Assembly: GCF_024171995.1 (NCBI RefSeq)
Contig: NZ_JAMTCT010000002.1
Location: 248,001-312,000, forward strand
Length of the DNA stretch: 64,000 nt
Origin: Promicromonospora umidemergens
GTDB taxonomy: Bacteria; Actinomycetota; Actinomycetes; Actinomycetales; Cellulomonadaceae
Direction: 5' to 3'
The notes below the pieces were generated by a model that saw only the letters and a program-made list of their open reading frames with translations, was not told the origin of the DNA and searched no databases. The translations under genes were made by a program, and so were the position numbers. Shown here piece by piece: positions 1-8,831 of this stretch (position 1 is the first letter of the stretch; each line of letters starts with the position of its first letter).

Positions 1-479
1 GGCCACAGGCAGCCGGTGGCGATCACGACGATCTTCATCGACGTCCCGATCCCGAGGAACAGCATCAGGATCGGCACCAGCACCGGCGGCGGGATCGCAC
101 GGAAGAACTCGAGCACCGGTTCCGCGTAGGCCCGGAACGCCCGTGAGGACCCGATCGCCACACCGAGGACCACGCCCACCACGAGCGCGACGGCGTAGCC
201 GGCGAGCAGCCGCAGCACGCTCGGCACGACGTCCTGGACGAACCTGCTCTGGTCGAACGGCGTCGAGAACCACGTGTCGCCGAACGTGCCGACGATCACG
301 CTGAGCGGCGGGTTGAAGTACGACGTGCTCCCGGCGCTCAGCACCCACCACACCGCGACGACGACCGCGGGCAGCCCGACGGCCAGGAGCACCTGCCGGA
401 GCACTCTGCCCGCGGTGGTCCGGACGGCTGTGCCGGTGCCGGTGCCGGTCCCTGTGCGGGTCCGTGCGGCGCCGGTCAT
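1..479 (-). CDS. ABC transporter permease (NitT/TauT/SsuC type), 3' end cut off by the window
   Basis: Inner-membrane permease subunit of an ABC importer. The visible N-terminal part of about 159 residues has a basic start rich in Thr/Gly, then hydrophobic segments (LLAVGLPAVVVAVWWVL; GYAVALVVGVVLGVAIG). It ends in the EFFRAIPPPVLVPILMLFLGIG stretch, which corresponds to the cytoplasmic coupling region of binding-protein-dependent permeases. Its ATG overlaps the TGA of the upstream permease (ATGA), so translation is probably coupled. The remainder, and presumably the ATPase, lie left of the window. Confidence 0.85.
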   Translation of the reverse strand, partial: MTGAARTRTGTGTGTGTAVRTTAGRVLRQVLLAVGLPAVVVAVWWVLSAGSTSYFNPPLSVIVGTFGDTWFSTPFDQSRFVQDVVPSVLRLLAGYAVALVVGVVLGVAIGSSRAFRAYAEPVLEFFRAIPPPVLVPILMLFLGIGTSMKIVVIATGCLW

Positions 480-1315
480 GCGGCTCGCTCCCCTCGGACG
501 GACGGGTGCCAGAACAGGACCCGGCTCTCCAGCCCGCGGGCGACGGCGTTCACCACTACCCCGAGCAGCCCGGCGACCACGACGTACGCGTACATCGAGG
601 CGACCGCACCCGAGGACTGCGCCACGCCGAGCAGCTTGCCGATGCCGGGCGTACCGATGAGCAGCTCACCGGTCACGGTCAGGATCAGGGCGACGCTCGC
701 CGCCAGCCGCAGCCCGGTCATCGCGTACGGCGCCGTCGTCGGCCACACCAGGGTCCGGATCCGGGTCAGCGGCGAGAAGCGGTACGAGCGCGCCGTGTCC
801 GAGGCCACCGGGTCGACGTCCGCCGCTCCCGACAGCACCTGCACCAGGACCTGCCAGAAGCTCGCATAGATCACCAGCAGCAGGGTCGACGCCATTCCCG
901 TGCCGTACAGCAGGATGGCCACGGGGATCAGCGCCACCGACGGCACGGGGCGCAGGAACTCGACGGTCGACGCCGTCACCGCCCGCAGCAGCGGCACCGA
1001 CCCGATGATCATGCCGAGCACGACGCCGGCGACCACCGAGATCGCGAGCCCGGTGAACCACGTGGTCAGCGTCTGCCCCAGGGCTACCCAGAACTCGCCG
1101 GTGCCCAGCCGGTCGGCCAGGGCGCCGAGGATCTGCGACGTCGGCGGCAGGAACCGCGCGTCCACGATCCCCAGCCGCGGCGCGAGCTCGACGACCACGA
1201 GCAGGGTCGCGACCCCGGCCGCACCCAGGCCCCAGGCGGGCAGCCGCCGGCCGGCCACCCGGCCCGGCTCACGGCTCGCTGCCCGGCTCGCTGTCCGGCT
1301 CGCTGCGCTGCTCAC
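476..1315 (-). CDS. ABC transporter permease (NitT/TauT family)
   Basis: Second permease of the same importer, 279 residues with about six membrane segments. The core ends in the FLRPVPSVALIPVAILLYGTGMAS stretch typical of the SsuC/TauC coupling loop, followed by further helices. Its ATG overlaps the stop of the substrate-binding gene, and its stop overlaps the start of the next permease, so the three form one translationally coupled operon. Two different permeases suggest a heterodimeric channel. The substrate (sulfonate, nitrate, pyrimidine precursor or similar) cannot be read from the sequence. Confidence 0.88.
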   Translation of the reverse strand: MSSAASRTASRAASREPGRVAGRRLPAWGLGAAGVATLLVVVELAPRLGIVDARFLPPTSQILGALADRLGTGEFWVALGQTLTTWFTGLAISVVAGVVLGMIIGSVPLLRAVTASTVEFLRPVPSVALIPVAILLYGTGMASTLLLVIYASFWQVLVQVLSGAADVDPVASDTARSYRFSPLTRIRTLVWPTTAPYAMTGLRLAASVALILTVTGELLIGTPGIGKLLGVAQSSGAVASMYAYVVVAGLLGVVVNAVARGLESRVLFWHPSVRGERAA

Positions 1316-2283
1316 GGCAGGAGCTTGTTCACGTCGACGGGCTCGTCGAACGTGCCGTACTCGACGCCGAGGTCGGCCAGCACCTGGAACGAGGACGCCT
1401 CCAGCTCCGGCCCGAAGCGCGGCATCACCATCGCCTCCTTCACGGCCGGGTCGATCTCGGTGTAGGTGTCCAGGACCGCGCGGGTCTCGTCCGGGTGCTC
1501 CTCCGCGTAGGTCAGGGACTCCTCCATCGCGGCCGTGAACGCCTCGACGGTCCCTGGGTCCTGCGCGATCTGCTGCTCGGTCGTGAAGTACGCGGCGATC
1601 AGCAGGTCAGGGTCGGTCTCGGCGAAGTTCGACGTCACCATCTCCGCACCCTGCTCGAGCGCCGTCGTGAGGTGCGGCTCCACGATCCATGCGGCGTCGA
1701 CCTGCTCGCCGGCCACGGCCGCGGGCATGTCGGGGAACCCCATCTCGACGAACTCCACCCCGTCCGGGTCGCCGCCCGCGTCCGAGACGACCTTGCGCAC
1801 CGTGGTGTCGCCGATGTTGTCGAGGGTGTTGACCGCGACGGTCCTGCCGACCAGGTCGGCCGCGTCCTCGATGTCGGAGCCGCCCGGCACGACCACGGCG
1901 CTGAAGTCCTCGCCGGCCTTGCCCGTGGTGAAGTTCCCCGGTGCGACGGCCTTGAGCGGCAGGCCCTTGGAGGACGCGACAAGGAGTGAGGTCACGTTGC
2001 TGAAGCCGAACTGGTAGTCCTCGCTGACCACCGCCGGGACGATGGCGGCGCCACCCTGGGCGAGCTCGAGCGTGACGTCGAGCCCTTCCTCCTCGAAGAA
2101 GCCCTCCTGGACGCCGAGGTAGATCGGGGCGACGTCGACGATCGGGATGACGCCGACCTTGACGGGGGTGAGCCCGCCGTCGGCCGCGCCCTCCCCCGTC
2201 CCTGTCTCGGAGGGGCCGCCGCAAGCGGCCAGAAGCAAGGTCGCAGCCGTGGCTGCCACCGCGAGAGGGAACATGCGTCGCAC
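1312..2283 (-). CDS. ABC transporter substrate-binding lipoprotein (NMT1/SsuA-like)
   Basis: Extracellular solute-binding lipoprotein feeding the two permeases. A GTG start at 2283 is chosen because AAAGGAG lies just upstream. It gives a short VRR-MFPLAVAATAATLLLAAC signal with a lipobox (LLAAC) around residue 20. An in-frame ATG farther upstream would put the signal peptide inside the protein. The body reads KVGVIPIVDVAPIYLG, FEEEGLDVTLE and a VDAAWIVEPHLTTA segment, the pattern of NMT1/THI5-like (NitT/TauT) receptors. First gene of the operon. Substrate unknown. Confidence 0.87.
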   Translation of the reverse strand: MRRMFPLAVAATAATLLLAACGGPSETGTGEGAADGGLTPVKVGVIPIVDVAPIYLGVQEGFFEEEGLDVTLELAQGGAAIVPAVVSEDYQFGFSNVTSLLVASSKGLPLKAVAPGNFTTGKAGEDFSAVVVPGGSDIEDAADLVGRTVAVNTLDNIGDTTVRKVVSDAGGDPDGVEFVEMGFPDMPAAVAGEQVDAAWIVEPHLTTALEQGAEMVTSNFAETDPDLLIAAYFTTEQQIAQDPGTVEAFTAAMEESLTYAEEHPDETRAVLDTYTEIDPAVKEAMVMPRFGPELEASSFQVLADLGVEYGTFDEPVDVNKLLP

Positions 2284-2376
2284 GGGGTTCTCCTTTGAAC
2301 GTGGTGCTGGCGTGGCGATGAGGTTCGGTGCACCCGGTGCGGCGACTGTGACGCATCCGTGCGGCATCCGAACGAC

Positions 2377-2393
2377 TGTGCTCACAGAGCACA
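2377..2393. promoter_or_regulatory. Perfect inverted repeat upstream of the ABC importer operon
   Basis: TGTGCTC-ACA-GAGCACA is a perfect 7-bp dyad with a 3-nt centre, about 95 nt upstream of the lipoprotein start, in the only long non-coding stretch before this operon (2284-2492). It looks like an operator for a dimeric regulator. No regulator gene is adjacent, so the binding protein is unknown. Confidence 0.45.
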
Positions 2394-2492
2394 CTTCCAG
2401 GACGAGTCGGCGAGGTCAACACTCTCTGAGGTCACGATCCGGTCGACGAGCTCATCGGCAGATGAGAACCTCGGACGCGGGGACGCCGCGGG

Positions 2493-4370
2493 CTACCAGC
2501 CCGATGGCCGTGCCCCTCCCCTGTCCAGCCGGTCCTGGGCGGCCAGCAGGACCGGGGTGTTGTCACCCGCGTAGACGTCGTACCCGCCGGTCCGCTGGAC
2601 CACCTCGAAGCAGACGCGGCCGACGCGCGGCGTGTAGAAGTGCCAGAACTCGCCGGCCGCGGAGCGGTCGTACATCAACTGGTGCTCCCGCAGGAGGGAC
2701 AGCGTTGCCTCGTCCAGCCCGAACCGGGCGCGCAGGTCGTCGTAGTAGTTGTCCGGCACGGGCACCGGCCGCAGTCCCCGGTCCCGCGCCCGCCGGGCGA
2801 CCTCGACGACGTCGGTGCAGGCCAGCGCGATGTGCTCTGGGTGGGACACGCCGACGGGCGCCACGTTCAGCGAGACCCGGACCGCGCCGCTGGCCGAGCG
2901 CATGACCTGGCTGCGGACCAGCCCCTGCGGCCCGGCGGCCTCGGTCACCGACGGCTTCTCCAGCCCCAGCACGCTGGTGTAGAAGAGCACCGCCTCGTCG
3001 TGGGCGTCCCAGCCGTGGGAGACGTTCAGGTGGTCGATGCCGGTGATCTCCCCGCCACCGCCGGGCCGGCCGCGATCGAACTCCGCGGCCCAGGCAGGCT
3101 CCTGCCCGCCAGGGGTCTCGGTGCGCCGGTCGTTGAGGAACACCTCGAGCCCGCTCGGCGCGACGAACCCCGCCAGGTCGAGCTCACCGGCCTGGGTCCG
3201 GCGTGGCGCAGGCCGGACCGCCAGGGCGCGGGCCCGGTCGCTCGCCTCCGAGGCGTCGGCCACGCCGAAGCCGATGCCGGCCAGGTGCGGTTCCTGCTCC
3301 CGCGCGTGCTGCTCGTTGAGGACTATCCGAGCGTCACCGGACGACCACAGCCGGACCGGCTTGGTGCGGTGCTGGCCGCGGAACGCGAGGCCGAGCTGAT
3401 CGAGCAGCACCTCGACGTCGCTCGTGTCCTCGGCCTTGATCTCGACGTAGTCGTAGCCGGTGGGCACGTCGACGTCGGCGATCCGCTCGAGCCCCGATCC
3501 GTGCGTGCTCCCGGCGGCGCTCCCTGCCGCGTGCCGGACGGCGCCGTCGTCGGCCAGGAGCCGTGCCGCACGGTCCTCGAGCCACACCAGCGAGCGCAGC
3601 GCGTGCTGGGCGGTCCGAAAGGTGTCGGTCTGCCGGAAGACGTCGTTGAAGACCTCGAGCGACAGCGGGCCGGTGTAGCCGGCGCGGGCCAGGTGGGTCA
3701 CGAACCGGCCGAGGTCCCACACGCCCTCACCCGGGAACAGCCGGTGATGGCGGCTCCAGGAGAGCACGTCCATGGTGAGCCCGGGCGCGTCGGCGAGCTG
3801 GACGAAGAAGATCTTGTCGCCGGGGATGTCTTCGATCGCGGCAGGGTCGTGCCCGCGGGAGAGGATGTGGAAGCTGTCCAGGCACACCCCGACGGCTTCG
3901 TGGTCCGCCAGCTCCGCAATCCGCCAGGAGCGGCGGTAGTCGTCCAAGTACCGGCCCCACGCCAGCGCCTCGAAGGCGACCCGGACGCCGTAGGACGCCG
4001 CGAGGTCACCCAGCCTCCGCAGCTGCTCGGCCGAGACCTGGTCGGAGTCGACGGTCGCGGTGGCCACGTTGCTGCAGACCAGCACGGTGTCGACGCCGAG
4101 CCGCCGCATGGTCTCGAACCGCTCGCGCGCGCGGCGCAGGTTCTCCTCGAGCAGCTCCGGTGTGACGCCCTCGAAGTCCCGGAACGGCTGGTAGAGGTCG
4201 AGGCTCAGGCCGAGCCGGTCCGCGAGCGCACGGATCTCCTCGGGGCTGCGGTCGCTCACCACGAGGTCCTGCTCGAAGATCTCGACGCCGTCGAACCCGG
4301 CGTCGGCGCACGCGTACAGCTTGTCCTCCAGGCTGCCGCTGAGGCACACGGTCGCGATCGACCTGCGCAT
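2493..4370 (-). CDS. qsuB: 3-dehydroshikimate dehydratase, two-domain (QsuB/QuiC type)
   Basis: Converts 3-dehydroshikimate to protocatechuate. The 625 residues split into an N-terminal sugar-phosphate-isomerase-like TIM barrel (about 1-280; GFDGVEIFEQDLV, VCLDSFHIL, LSLEVFND) and a C-terminal VOC/4-hydroxyphenylpyruvate-dioxygenase-like half (about 300-620). In the second half the likely metal ligands are GIDHLNVSHG, SHPEHIAL and VCFEVVQR. This is the architecture and length of Corynebacterium QsuB. It ends the operon: its ATG is 1 nt after the stop of the dehydroquinase gene. The catabolic context argues against siderophore AsbF. Confidence 0.88.
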   Translation of the reverse strand: MRRSIATVCLSGSLEDKLYACADAGFDGVEIFEQDLVVSDRSPEEIRALADRLGLSLDLYQPFRDFEGVTPELLEENLRRARERFETMRRLGVDTVLVCSNVATATVDSDQVSAEQLRRLGDLAASYGVRVAFEALAWGRYLDDYRRSWRIAELADHEAVGVCLDSFHILSRGHDPAAIEDIPGDKIFFVQLADAPGLTMDVLSWSRHHRLFPGEGVWDLGRFVTHLARAGYTGPLSLEVFNDVFRQTDTFRTAQHALRSLVWLEDRAARLLADDGAVRHAAGSAAGSTHGSGLERIADVDVPTGYDYVEIKAEDTSDVEVLLDQLGLAFRGQHRTKPVRLWSSGDARIVLNEQHAREQEPHLAGIGFGVADASEASDRARALAVRPAPRRTQAGELDLAGFVAPSGLEVFLNDRRTETPGGQEPAWAAEFDRGRPGGGGEITGIDHLNVSHGWDAHDEAVLFYTSVLGLEKPSVTEAAGPQGLVRSQVMRSASGAVRVSLNVAPVGVSHPEHIALACTDVVEVARRARDRGLRPVPVPDNYYDDLRARFGLDEATLSLLREHQLMYDRSAAGEFWHFYTPRVGRVCFEVVQRTGGYDVYAGDNTPVLLAAQDRLDRGGARPSGW

Positions 4371-4371
4371 G

Positions 4372-4815
4372 TCAGCCCTCCACCAGTGCGCGGATCGCCA
4401 GCTCGTACCCGATCGGTCCCAGCCCGGCGATGACGCCCCTGGCCACGGGCGTCACGTAGGAGTGCCGCCGGAACTCCTCGCGGGCGTGAACGTTGGAGAC
4501 GTGGATCTCGACCACTGGCACCTGGGCGCCCGCGATGGCGTCCCGGATCGCCACGGACGTGTGGGTGTATGCCCCGGGGTTGAGCACGACGCCGATGCTG
4601 CGCCCCTCGGCCACCTCCCGGCCGATCTCCTGGAGCCAGTCGACGAGCCGGCCCTCGTGGTTGGACTGGCGGCACTCGGCCCGGCAGCCGAGCGCGGTGG
4701 CGACGTCGGCGCACCGCTGCTCGACGTCGGCGAGCGTGGCCGTCCCGTAGACGCCGGGCTCCCGCGTCCCGAGGAGGTTGAGGTTGGGGCCGTTGAGGAT
4801 GTGGATCGTTCGCAT
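4372..4815 (-). CDS. aroQ: Type II 3-dehydroquinate dehydratase
   Basis: Interconverts 3-dehydroquinate and 3-dehydroshikimate. At 147 residues it is standard length. It carries the N-terminal LNGPNLNLLGTREPGVYG loop with the catalytic Tyr, NPGAYTHTSVAIRDA around the active site, and EIHVSNVHAREEFRRHS with the catalytic His region. Between a quinate/shikimate dehydrogenase and a dehydroshikimate dehydratase, it is likely a catabolic copy (QsuC role) rather than the biosynthetic one. GGAGG precedes the ATG. Confidence 0.93.
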   Translation of the reverse strand: MRTIHILNGPNLNLLGTREPGVYGTATLADVEQRCADVATALGCRAECRQSNHEGRLVDWLQEIGREVAEGRSIGVVLNPGAYTHTSVAIRDAIAGAQVPVVEIHVSNVHAREEFRRHSYVTPVARGVIAGLGPIGYELAIRALVEG

Positions 4816-4825
4816 GGTGCCTCCT

Positions 4826-5698
4826 TCAGGTGGTGGGCCCGGCCGCGACGAGCTGGTCGAAGTGGGCGTGCATCCGGGCGACGTCGGGCCGGAGGCCGGT
4901 GATCAGGCGCAGGCTCTCGGCGGCCTGCCCCACGGCCATCCCGCCGCCGTCGAGCGTGGCCAGCCCGCGCGCGCGGGCGCGCCGCACCAGCTCTGTCTCC
5001 AGGGGCCGGTAGACGACCTCTGCGACCCAGGCCGCCGGGCCGAGCCGGTCGACGTCGAACGCGGTCCCCGGGTGCTCGGCCATGCCGACCGGGGTGACGT
5101 GCACGACGCCGTCGACGCGGGGCAGCCAGTCGTCGAGCGGTCCGCCGGCGCTGCGCAGCCGGCCACCGGCTCCGTCGGCGGCGGTCCCGGAGAGACGCCG
5201 CAGCATCGCGTCGACCGCCGCCGGGACGACGTCGTGCACGACTATCCGCTCGAAGCCCATGTCGATCAGGGCCGACGCCGTGGCGAGCCCTGCGCCGCCG
5301 GCACCGATCTGGAGCACGGTGCCGGTGGCCGCACGGCCGCCGAGGAAGCTCTCCAGCGCCGACCGGAAACCGGTGCCGTCGGTGTTGTGCGCGGTCCGGT
5401 GCCCGTCGCCGAGCAGCACGAGGTTGGCGGAGCCGAGGCGGCGCACGGTCGGGCTGAGGTCCGCCACGTGCTCGAGCACGGACTGCTTGAACGGGTGGGT
5501 CACGTTGGCCGCGTCGAACCCTGCGCCCTCCAGGCGGCCCAGCTGCGCTCCGAGGTCCACGTCGGGGTCGTCGACCAGGTCGACGATCCGGTACTCGTAG
5601 TCGAGCCCCAGATGCCGCGCCTCCTCCATGTGCAGCGCGGGTGACAGCGACGGCTTGATGCCGTTGCCGAGCAGGGCTACGCGGTAGCGGTCCCTCAT
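4826..5698 (-). CDS. qsuD: Quinate/shikimate dehydrogenase (AroE family)
   Basis: NAD(P)-dependent oxidation of shikimate and/or quinate, the entry step to 3-dehydroshikimate/3-dehydroquinate. Family marks are SLSPALHM near the N-terminus, NVTHPFK with the catalytic Lys, HNTDGTGF, and the nucleotide loop QIGAGGAGLATA. About 290 residues from ATG 5698. A GTG at 5725 overlaps the stop of dctP (GTGA) and is an alternative coupled start adding nine residues. Ten nt before aroQ in the same operon. Clustering with a dehydratase and importer favours a degradative QsuD role. Confidence 0.87.
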   Translation of the reverse strand: MRDRYRVALLGNGIKPSLSPALHMEEARHLGLDYEYRIVDLVDDPDVDLGAQLGRLEGAGFDAANVTHPFKQSVLEHVADLSPTVRRLGSANLVLLGDGHRTAHNTDGTGFRSALESFLGGRAATGTVLQIGAGGAGLATASALIDMGFERIVVHDVVPAAVDAMLRRLSGTAADGAGGRLRSAGGPLDDWLPRVDGVVHVTPVGMAEHPGTAFDVDRLGPAAWVAEVVYRPLETELVRRARARGLATLDGGGMAVGQAAESLRLITGLRPDVARMHAHFDQLVAAGPTT

Positions 5699-5721
5699 GG
5701 CGCTGCTGGACGAGTACGGCG

Positions 5722-6747
5722 TCACTGTGCGGAGCTCCGCATGGCCTCGTAGACCGCCAGCGAGTCGCCCTCGAGGTTCTCCCGGAACCACGCGTCGGTC
5801 TGCTGCGCGAAGGCCTCCTGGTCGACGTCGTCGACGACCTCGACGGAGCCCTCCTGCTCCCACGCGTCGAGGATCTCCTGCTCGGCCTCCTCGACGCAGC
5901 CCGGCATCCGCTCGACGGCGGCCGCGACGGCGTCGGCGAGCGCCGCACGCTGGTCGTCGTCCAGCTCGGTGTCGTAGGACGGCGCGGCCACGATGAGGTT
6001 CGAGTTCTGCTGGTGCGCGGACATGCTCACGTAGTCCTGCACCTCAACCAGGTTGCTGGCGTCGATGTTGGTCAGCGGGTTCTCCTGGCCTTCCACGACG
6101 CCCTGCTGCAGGGCGAGGTAGAGCTCCTCGTAGGCGACCTCTGTGGCCTCGGCGCCGAGCGCCCGCGCGTTGAGCAGGTACTGCCCGGAGCCCGGGAAAC
6201 GGATCCGCAGACCGGCCAGGTCGGCGGGCTCGCGGATGGGCTCGTTCGCGGTGAACTGCCTGGCGCCGGCCGACCAGGCCCCGAGGACCGACACGCCCCC
6301 GGAGGCCTCCTTGAAGTCCTGCCCGAGCTGGTCCGCGGAGCCGTCGGTGAAGAACCGGTCCAGGTGTGCGGCGTCGTCGAACCCGTAGGCCGCATCGACG
6401 ACTCCGGCCGGCTCGTAGACAGCGGCCAGCGCCGAGGCGCCCTGGACGTCGATGTCGATGTCACCCGACTGCACCGACGCGATGCGGTCGGCGTCCCCGC
6501 CGAGCTGGCTGTTGGCATACACCTCGACGGTGATCCCGACGTCAGCGGCCTCGGCCTCCTCCTTGATGACCTGGGCGCCGCAGAGGTGCTGCGGCTGGTC
6601 CTCGGTGTAGCTGTGCGCGAGCGTCAGCTCGACCTCGCCGCCTCCTGCGGCGCCGCCGGGGCTGTCTCCGGAGCCGCCGCACGCGGTGAGCAGCACCAGG
6701 GGCAGGACCACGGCCGCGCCGGCGGCGGTGGTGCGGTGGAGGTTCAT
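5722..6747 (-). CDS. dctP: TRAP transporter substrate-binding protein DctP
   Basis: Extracytoplasmic receptor of a tripartite ATP-independent transporter, 341 residues. A lipoprotein-type signal (VVLPLVLLTAC, Cys near residue 22) precedes a mature region with TLAHSYTEDQPQHLCGAQVIKEE, the RIRFPGSGQYLLNARALGAEATEVAYEELYLALQQGVVEGQENP core and a C-terminal helix, all DctP hallmarks. The conserved Arg of IRFPGS normally binds the substrate carboxylate. GAAAGGA precedes the ATG. Placement before qsuD-aroQ-qsuB suggests uptake of quinate, shikimate or a related hydroaromatic acid (inference). Confidence 0.9.
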   Translation of the reverse strand: MNLHRTTAAGAAVVLPLVLLTACGGSGDSPGGAAGGGEVELTLAHSYTEDQPQHLCGAQVIKEEAEAADVGITVEVYANSQLGGDADRIASVQSGDIDIDVQGASALAAVYEPAGVVDAAYGFDDAAHLDRFFTDGSADQLGQDFKEASGGVSVLGAWSAGARQFTANEPIREPADLAGLRIRFPGSGQYLLNARALGAEATEVAYEELYLALQQGVVEGQENPLTNIDASNLVEVQDYVSMSAHQQNSNLIVAAPSYDTELDDDQRAALADAVAAAVERMPGCVEEAEQEILDAWEQEGSVEVVDDVDQEAFAQQTDAWFRENLEGDSLAVYEAMRSSAQ

Positions 6748-6833
6748 GGTGGGTCCTTTCGGTTCACGCCGACGTCGTCGTCGGTCGATGGGTCGTCGGT
6801 CCATGGGTCGTCGATCGATGGCGAGGGGAGCGG

Positions 6834-8108
6834 TCACAGGCCGAGCCGTGCCGGCAGCCAGGTGGCGATACCGGGGAAGAAGATGATCAGCAGGCAGCAC
6901 AGGACCAGCGGCACGAGGAAGGGCAGCGCGCCCCGGAACACCTCGCCGACCGGCACCTGCTGCGTGGAGCTGAGGACGTAGAGCACGGTGCCGACCGGCG
7001 GCGTGAGCAGGCCGATCATCAGCGAGACGATCATCACGACACCGAGCAGGATCGGGTCGACGCCGATGGTCGTGGCGATCGGCATCAGGATGGGCACGAC
7101 CAGCACCAGGGTGGCGGTCGCGTCGATCACTGTGCCGAGCAGCAGCATCAGGAGCATGACCAGGAGCAGGAAGACCGTGCCGTCGTCGGTGATGCCGAGC
7201 ACCAGCCGGGCCAGCTCCTGCGGCACGCGTTCCTTGGCCAGGACGTACCCGAGCAGCGCCGCCGAGGCGACGATCAGCATGATCGCCGCGGTCGTCAGGA
7301 CGGTCTCCACCAGGATCTTCGGCAGGTCCCTGATCTTGAGCGTGCGGTAGCCGAAGCCGAGGACCAGCATGTAGGCGGCGCCGACGGCTGCCGCCTCGGT
7401 GGGCGTGAAGAGACCGCCGAGGATGCCGCCGAGGATGATGACCGGTGCTCCGAGCGGAAGCACCACGCGTCTGCCGGTCCGGGCGACGCGTGCCCAGGAG
7501 AAACCGAGGTGCCGGATGCCGGGCTGACGGCGCACCAGGAGGAACACCACCGCGCAGAGCCCGACCACCATGAGCAGCGCCGGTATGACGGAGGCCGCGA
7601 ACAGCGCACCCGTCGACACGGACGCCTGTCCCGCGAAGATCACCGCCGGGATGCTGGGCGGCATGACCGGCGCGATGAGGGCGGACGCCCCCACGACGCC
7701 GAGGCCGAACCGCCGGGAGTACCCGGCGCGCAGCATCGGCGGTATCTCGACCTTGCTGAGGGCGGCCGCGTCGGCCACCGCGGAACCGCTCATCCAGGAG
7801 AAGCCGAGGCTGACGCCCACGCTCACGTAGCCCAGCCCGCCGCGGACCCGGCCGAACAGGGCGAGCGCGAAGTCGAAGAGGCGGTCCGCGATGCCTGCGT
7901 GGTTGGCGACCACGCCGAGCAGGATGAACAGGGGCACGGCCAGCAGCACGAAGTTGCCGGTGGCATCGGCGACCAGGCGCATCGGCAGCCCGAGCGACTG
8001 TCCCTCGATGAGCAGGTAGGCCAGGCCGGGACCGAGAAAGGCGAACGCGACGGGCACCCGGAGGGCCAGCAGGGCCAAGATCGCGACCAGGAGCAGGAGA
8101 ACGGTCAT
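6834..8108 (-). CDS. dctM: TRAP transporter large permease DctM
   Basis: Large membrane subunit of the TRAP transporter, 424 residues with about 12 hydrophobic helices and the family motifs VPLFILLGVV, GGLGYVSVGVSLGFSWMSGSAVADAAAL, APVMPPSIPAVIF and PTEAAAVGAAYML. The ATG overlaps the dctQ stop (ATGA), which identifies this start instead of the in-frame upstream extension that would run through dctQ. It works with DctQ and DctP in sodium- or proton-driven organic-acid import. Confidence 0.92.
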   Translation of the reverse strand: MTVLLLLVAILALLALRVPVAFAFLGPGLAYLLIEGQSLGLPMRLVADATGNFVLLAVPLFILLGVVANHAGIADRLFDFALALFGRVRGGLGYVSVGVSLGFSWMSGSAVADAAALSKVEIPPMLRAGYSRRFGLGVVGASALIAPVMPPSIPAVIFAGQASVSTGALFAASVIPALLMVVGLCAVVFLLVRRQPGIRHLGFSWARVARTGRRVVLPLGAPVIILGGILGGLFTPTEAAAVGAAYMLVLGFGYRTLKIRDLPKILVETVLTTAAIMLIVASAALLGYVLAKERVPQELARLVLGITDDGTVFLLLVMLLMLLLGTVIDATATLVLVVPILMPIATTIGVDPILLGVVMIVSLMIGLLTPPVGTVLYVLSSTQQVPVGEVFRGALPFLVPLVLCCLLIIFFPGIATWLPARLGL

Positions 8109-8722
8109 CGCTGGGCCTCGTCCTCTGTGACCGTGCGGTCCTCTGTGGCAGTGAGGTCCTCTGTGACCGTGCGGCCCTCGGTGTCCGTGCGGCCCTCGGT
8201 GTCCGTGCGGTCCTGGTGGTCCGGCGGCGGCGCACCGAACCGGGCGACCTGCACCGCGCGGACGGCGGCGCGGACCGTCGCGCTCACCAGACCGATCAGC
8301 GCTATCGCGTACACCCAGGACATGGGCAGGCCGAGCGCCGGCGAGGTCAGGAACCCCGCTGAGTACACCAGCTCCCAGCACGCCCAGGTGAACCCCGCGG
8401 CGGTCAGCGCGACCAGAGCCAGCGCGAGCGTCTGCACGGTCCGGACCGCCGTGGGGCTGGGCAGGCTGTCCACCAGCTCGAGAGCGATGTGGCCGTTGCG
8501 GGTGACCAGCACGCCGGCCGCGACGAACGTCAGCCAGATCAGCGCGAACTGCGACAGCTCCCCGGTCCAGATGATCTGCGGCAGGGGCAGGTAGCGCTGG
8601 ACCGCCTGGAACAGGATGAGCACGAAGATCATGGCCCCGGCGACACCGGCGATCGTGAGCTCGACGGCGGTGAGCACCTTGATGAGGCGTTGCAGGCCCC
8701 GGTTCATGCCCGGTTCACGCAC
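8105..8722 (-). CDS. dctQ: TRAP transporter small permease DctQ with a repetitive C-terminal tail
   Basis: Small membrane subunit with four hydrophobic helices (AGVAGAMIFVLILFQAV; IWTGELSQFALIWLTFVAAGVLV; TLALALVALTAAGFTWACWEL; MSWVYAIALIGLVSATVRAAV). First gene of the TRAP-quinate operon. GTG 8722 is preferred because GGAAGG lies about 12 nt upstream. ATG 8707 and GTG 8779 are alternatives. The last 35 residues are a charged hexapeptide repeat (RTDTEG, RTVTED variants) not found in usual DctQ proteins, encoded by an 18-bp tandem repeat. Confidence 0.84.
   Translation of the reverse strand: MREPGMNRGLQRLIKVLTAVELTIAGVAGAMIFVLILFQAVQRYLPLPQIIWTGELSQFALIWLTFVAAGVLVTRNGHIALELVDSLPSPTAVRTVQTLALALVALTAAGFTWACWELVYSAGFLTSPALGLPMSWVYAIALIGLVSATVRAAVRAVQVARFGAPPPDHQDRTDTEGRTDTEGRTVTEDLTATEDRTVTEDEAQR
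8120..8209. repeat. Five tandem copies of an 18-bp repeat inside dctQ
   Basis: Five contiguous 18-bp units (types GTCCTCTGTGACCGTGCG and GCCCTCGGTGTCCGTGCG) encode the hexapeptide R-T-(D/V)-T-E-(G/D) five times at the DctQ C-terminus. Units 1 and 3 are identical, as are units 4 and 5, so the array probably expanded by slippage or unequal exchange. A copy-number change keeps the reading frame. Confidence 0.9.
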
Positions 8723-8831
8723 ATCGTGACGGTTCCTTCCGTTGAGCCGCACCTCCGTGTGCAGCGCGGTCACCGCCACACGTCGGTGTGTGGCGTCGTG
8801 ACTGCGGCGACCCTAGAAACCGTCCGGCAAG

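Noticed and set aside
2640-4433. 597-codon open frame on the plus strand opposite the dehydroshikimate dehydratase gene
   Set aside because: High-GC antisense shadow: composition is Arg/Gly/Val/Asp-rich without domains, while the opposite strand encodes a complete two-domain enzyme.
5722-8235. One very long minus-strand open frame running through dctM into dctP
   Set aside because: The upstream two thirds is a shadow frame of dctM with Arg/Pro-rich nonsense. Only the last 341 residues, from the ATG at 6747 with its ribosome-binding site and lipobox, are DctP.
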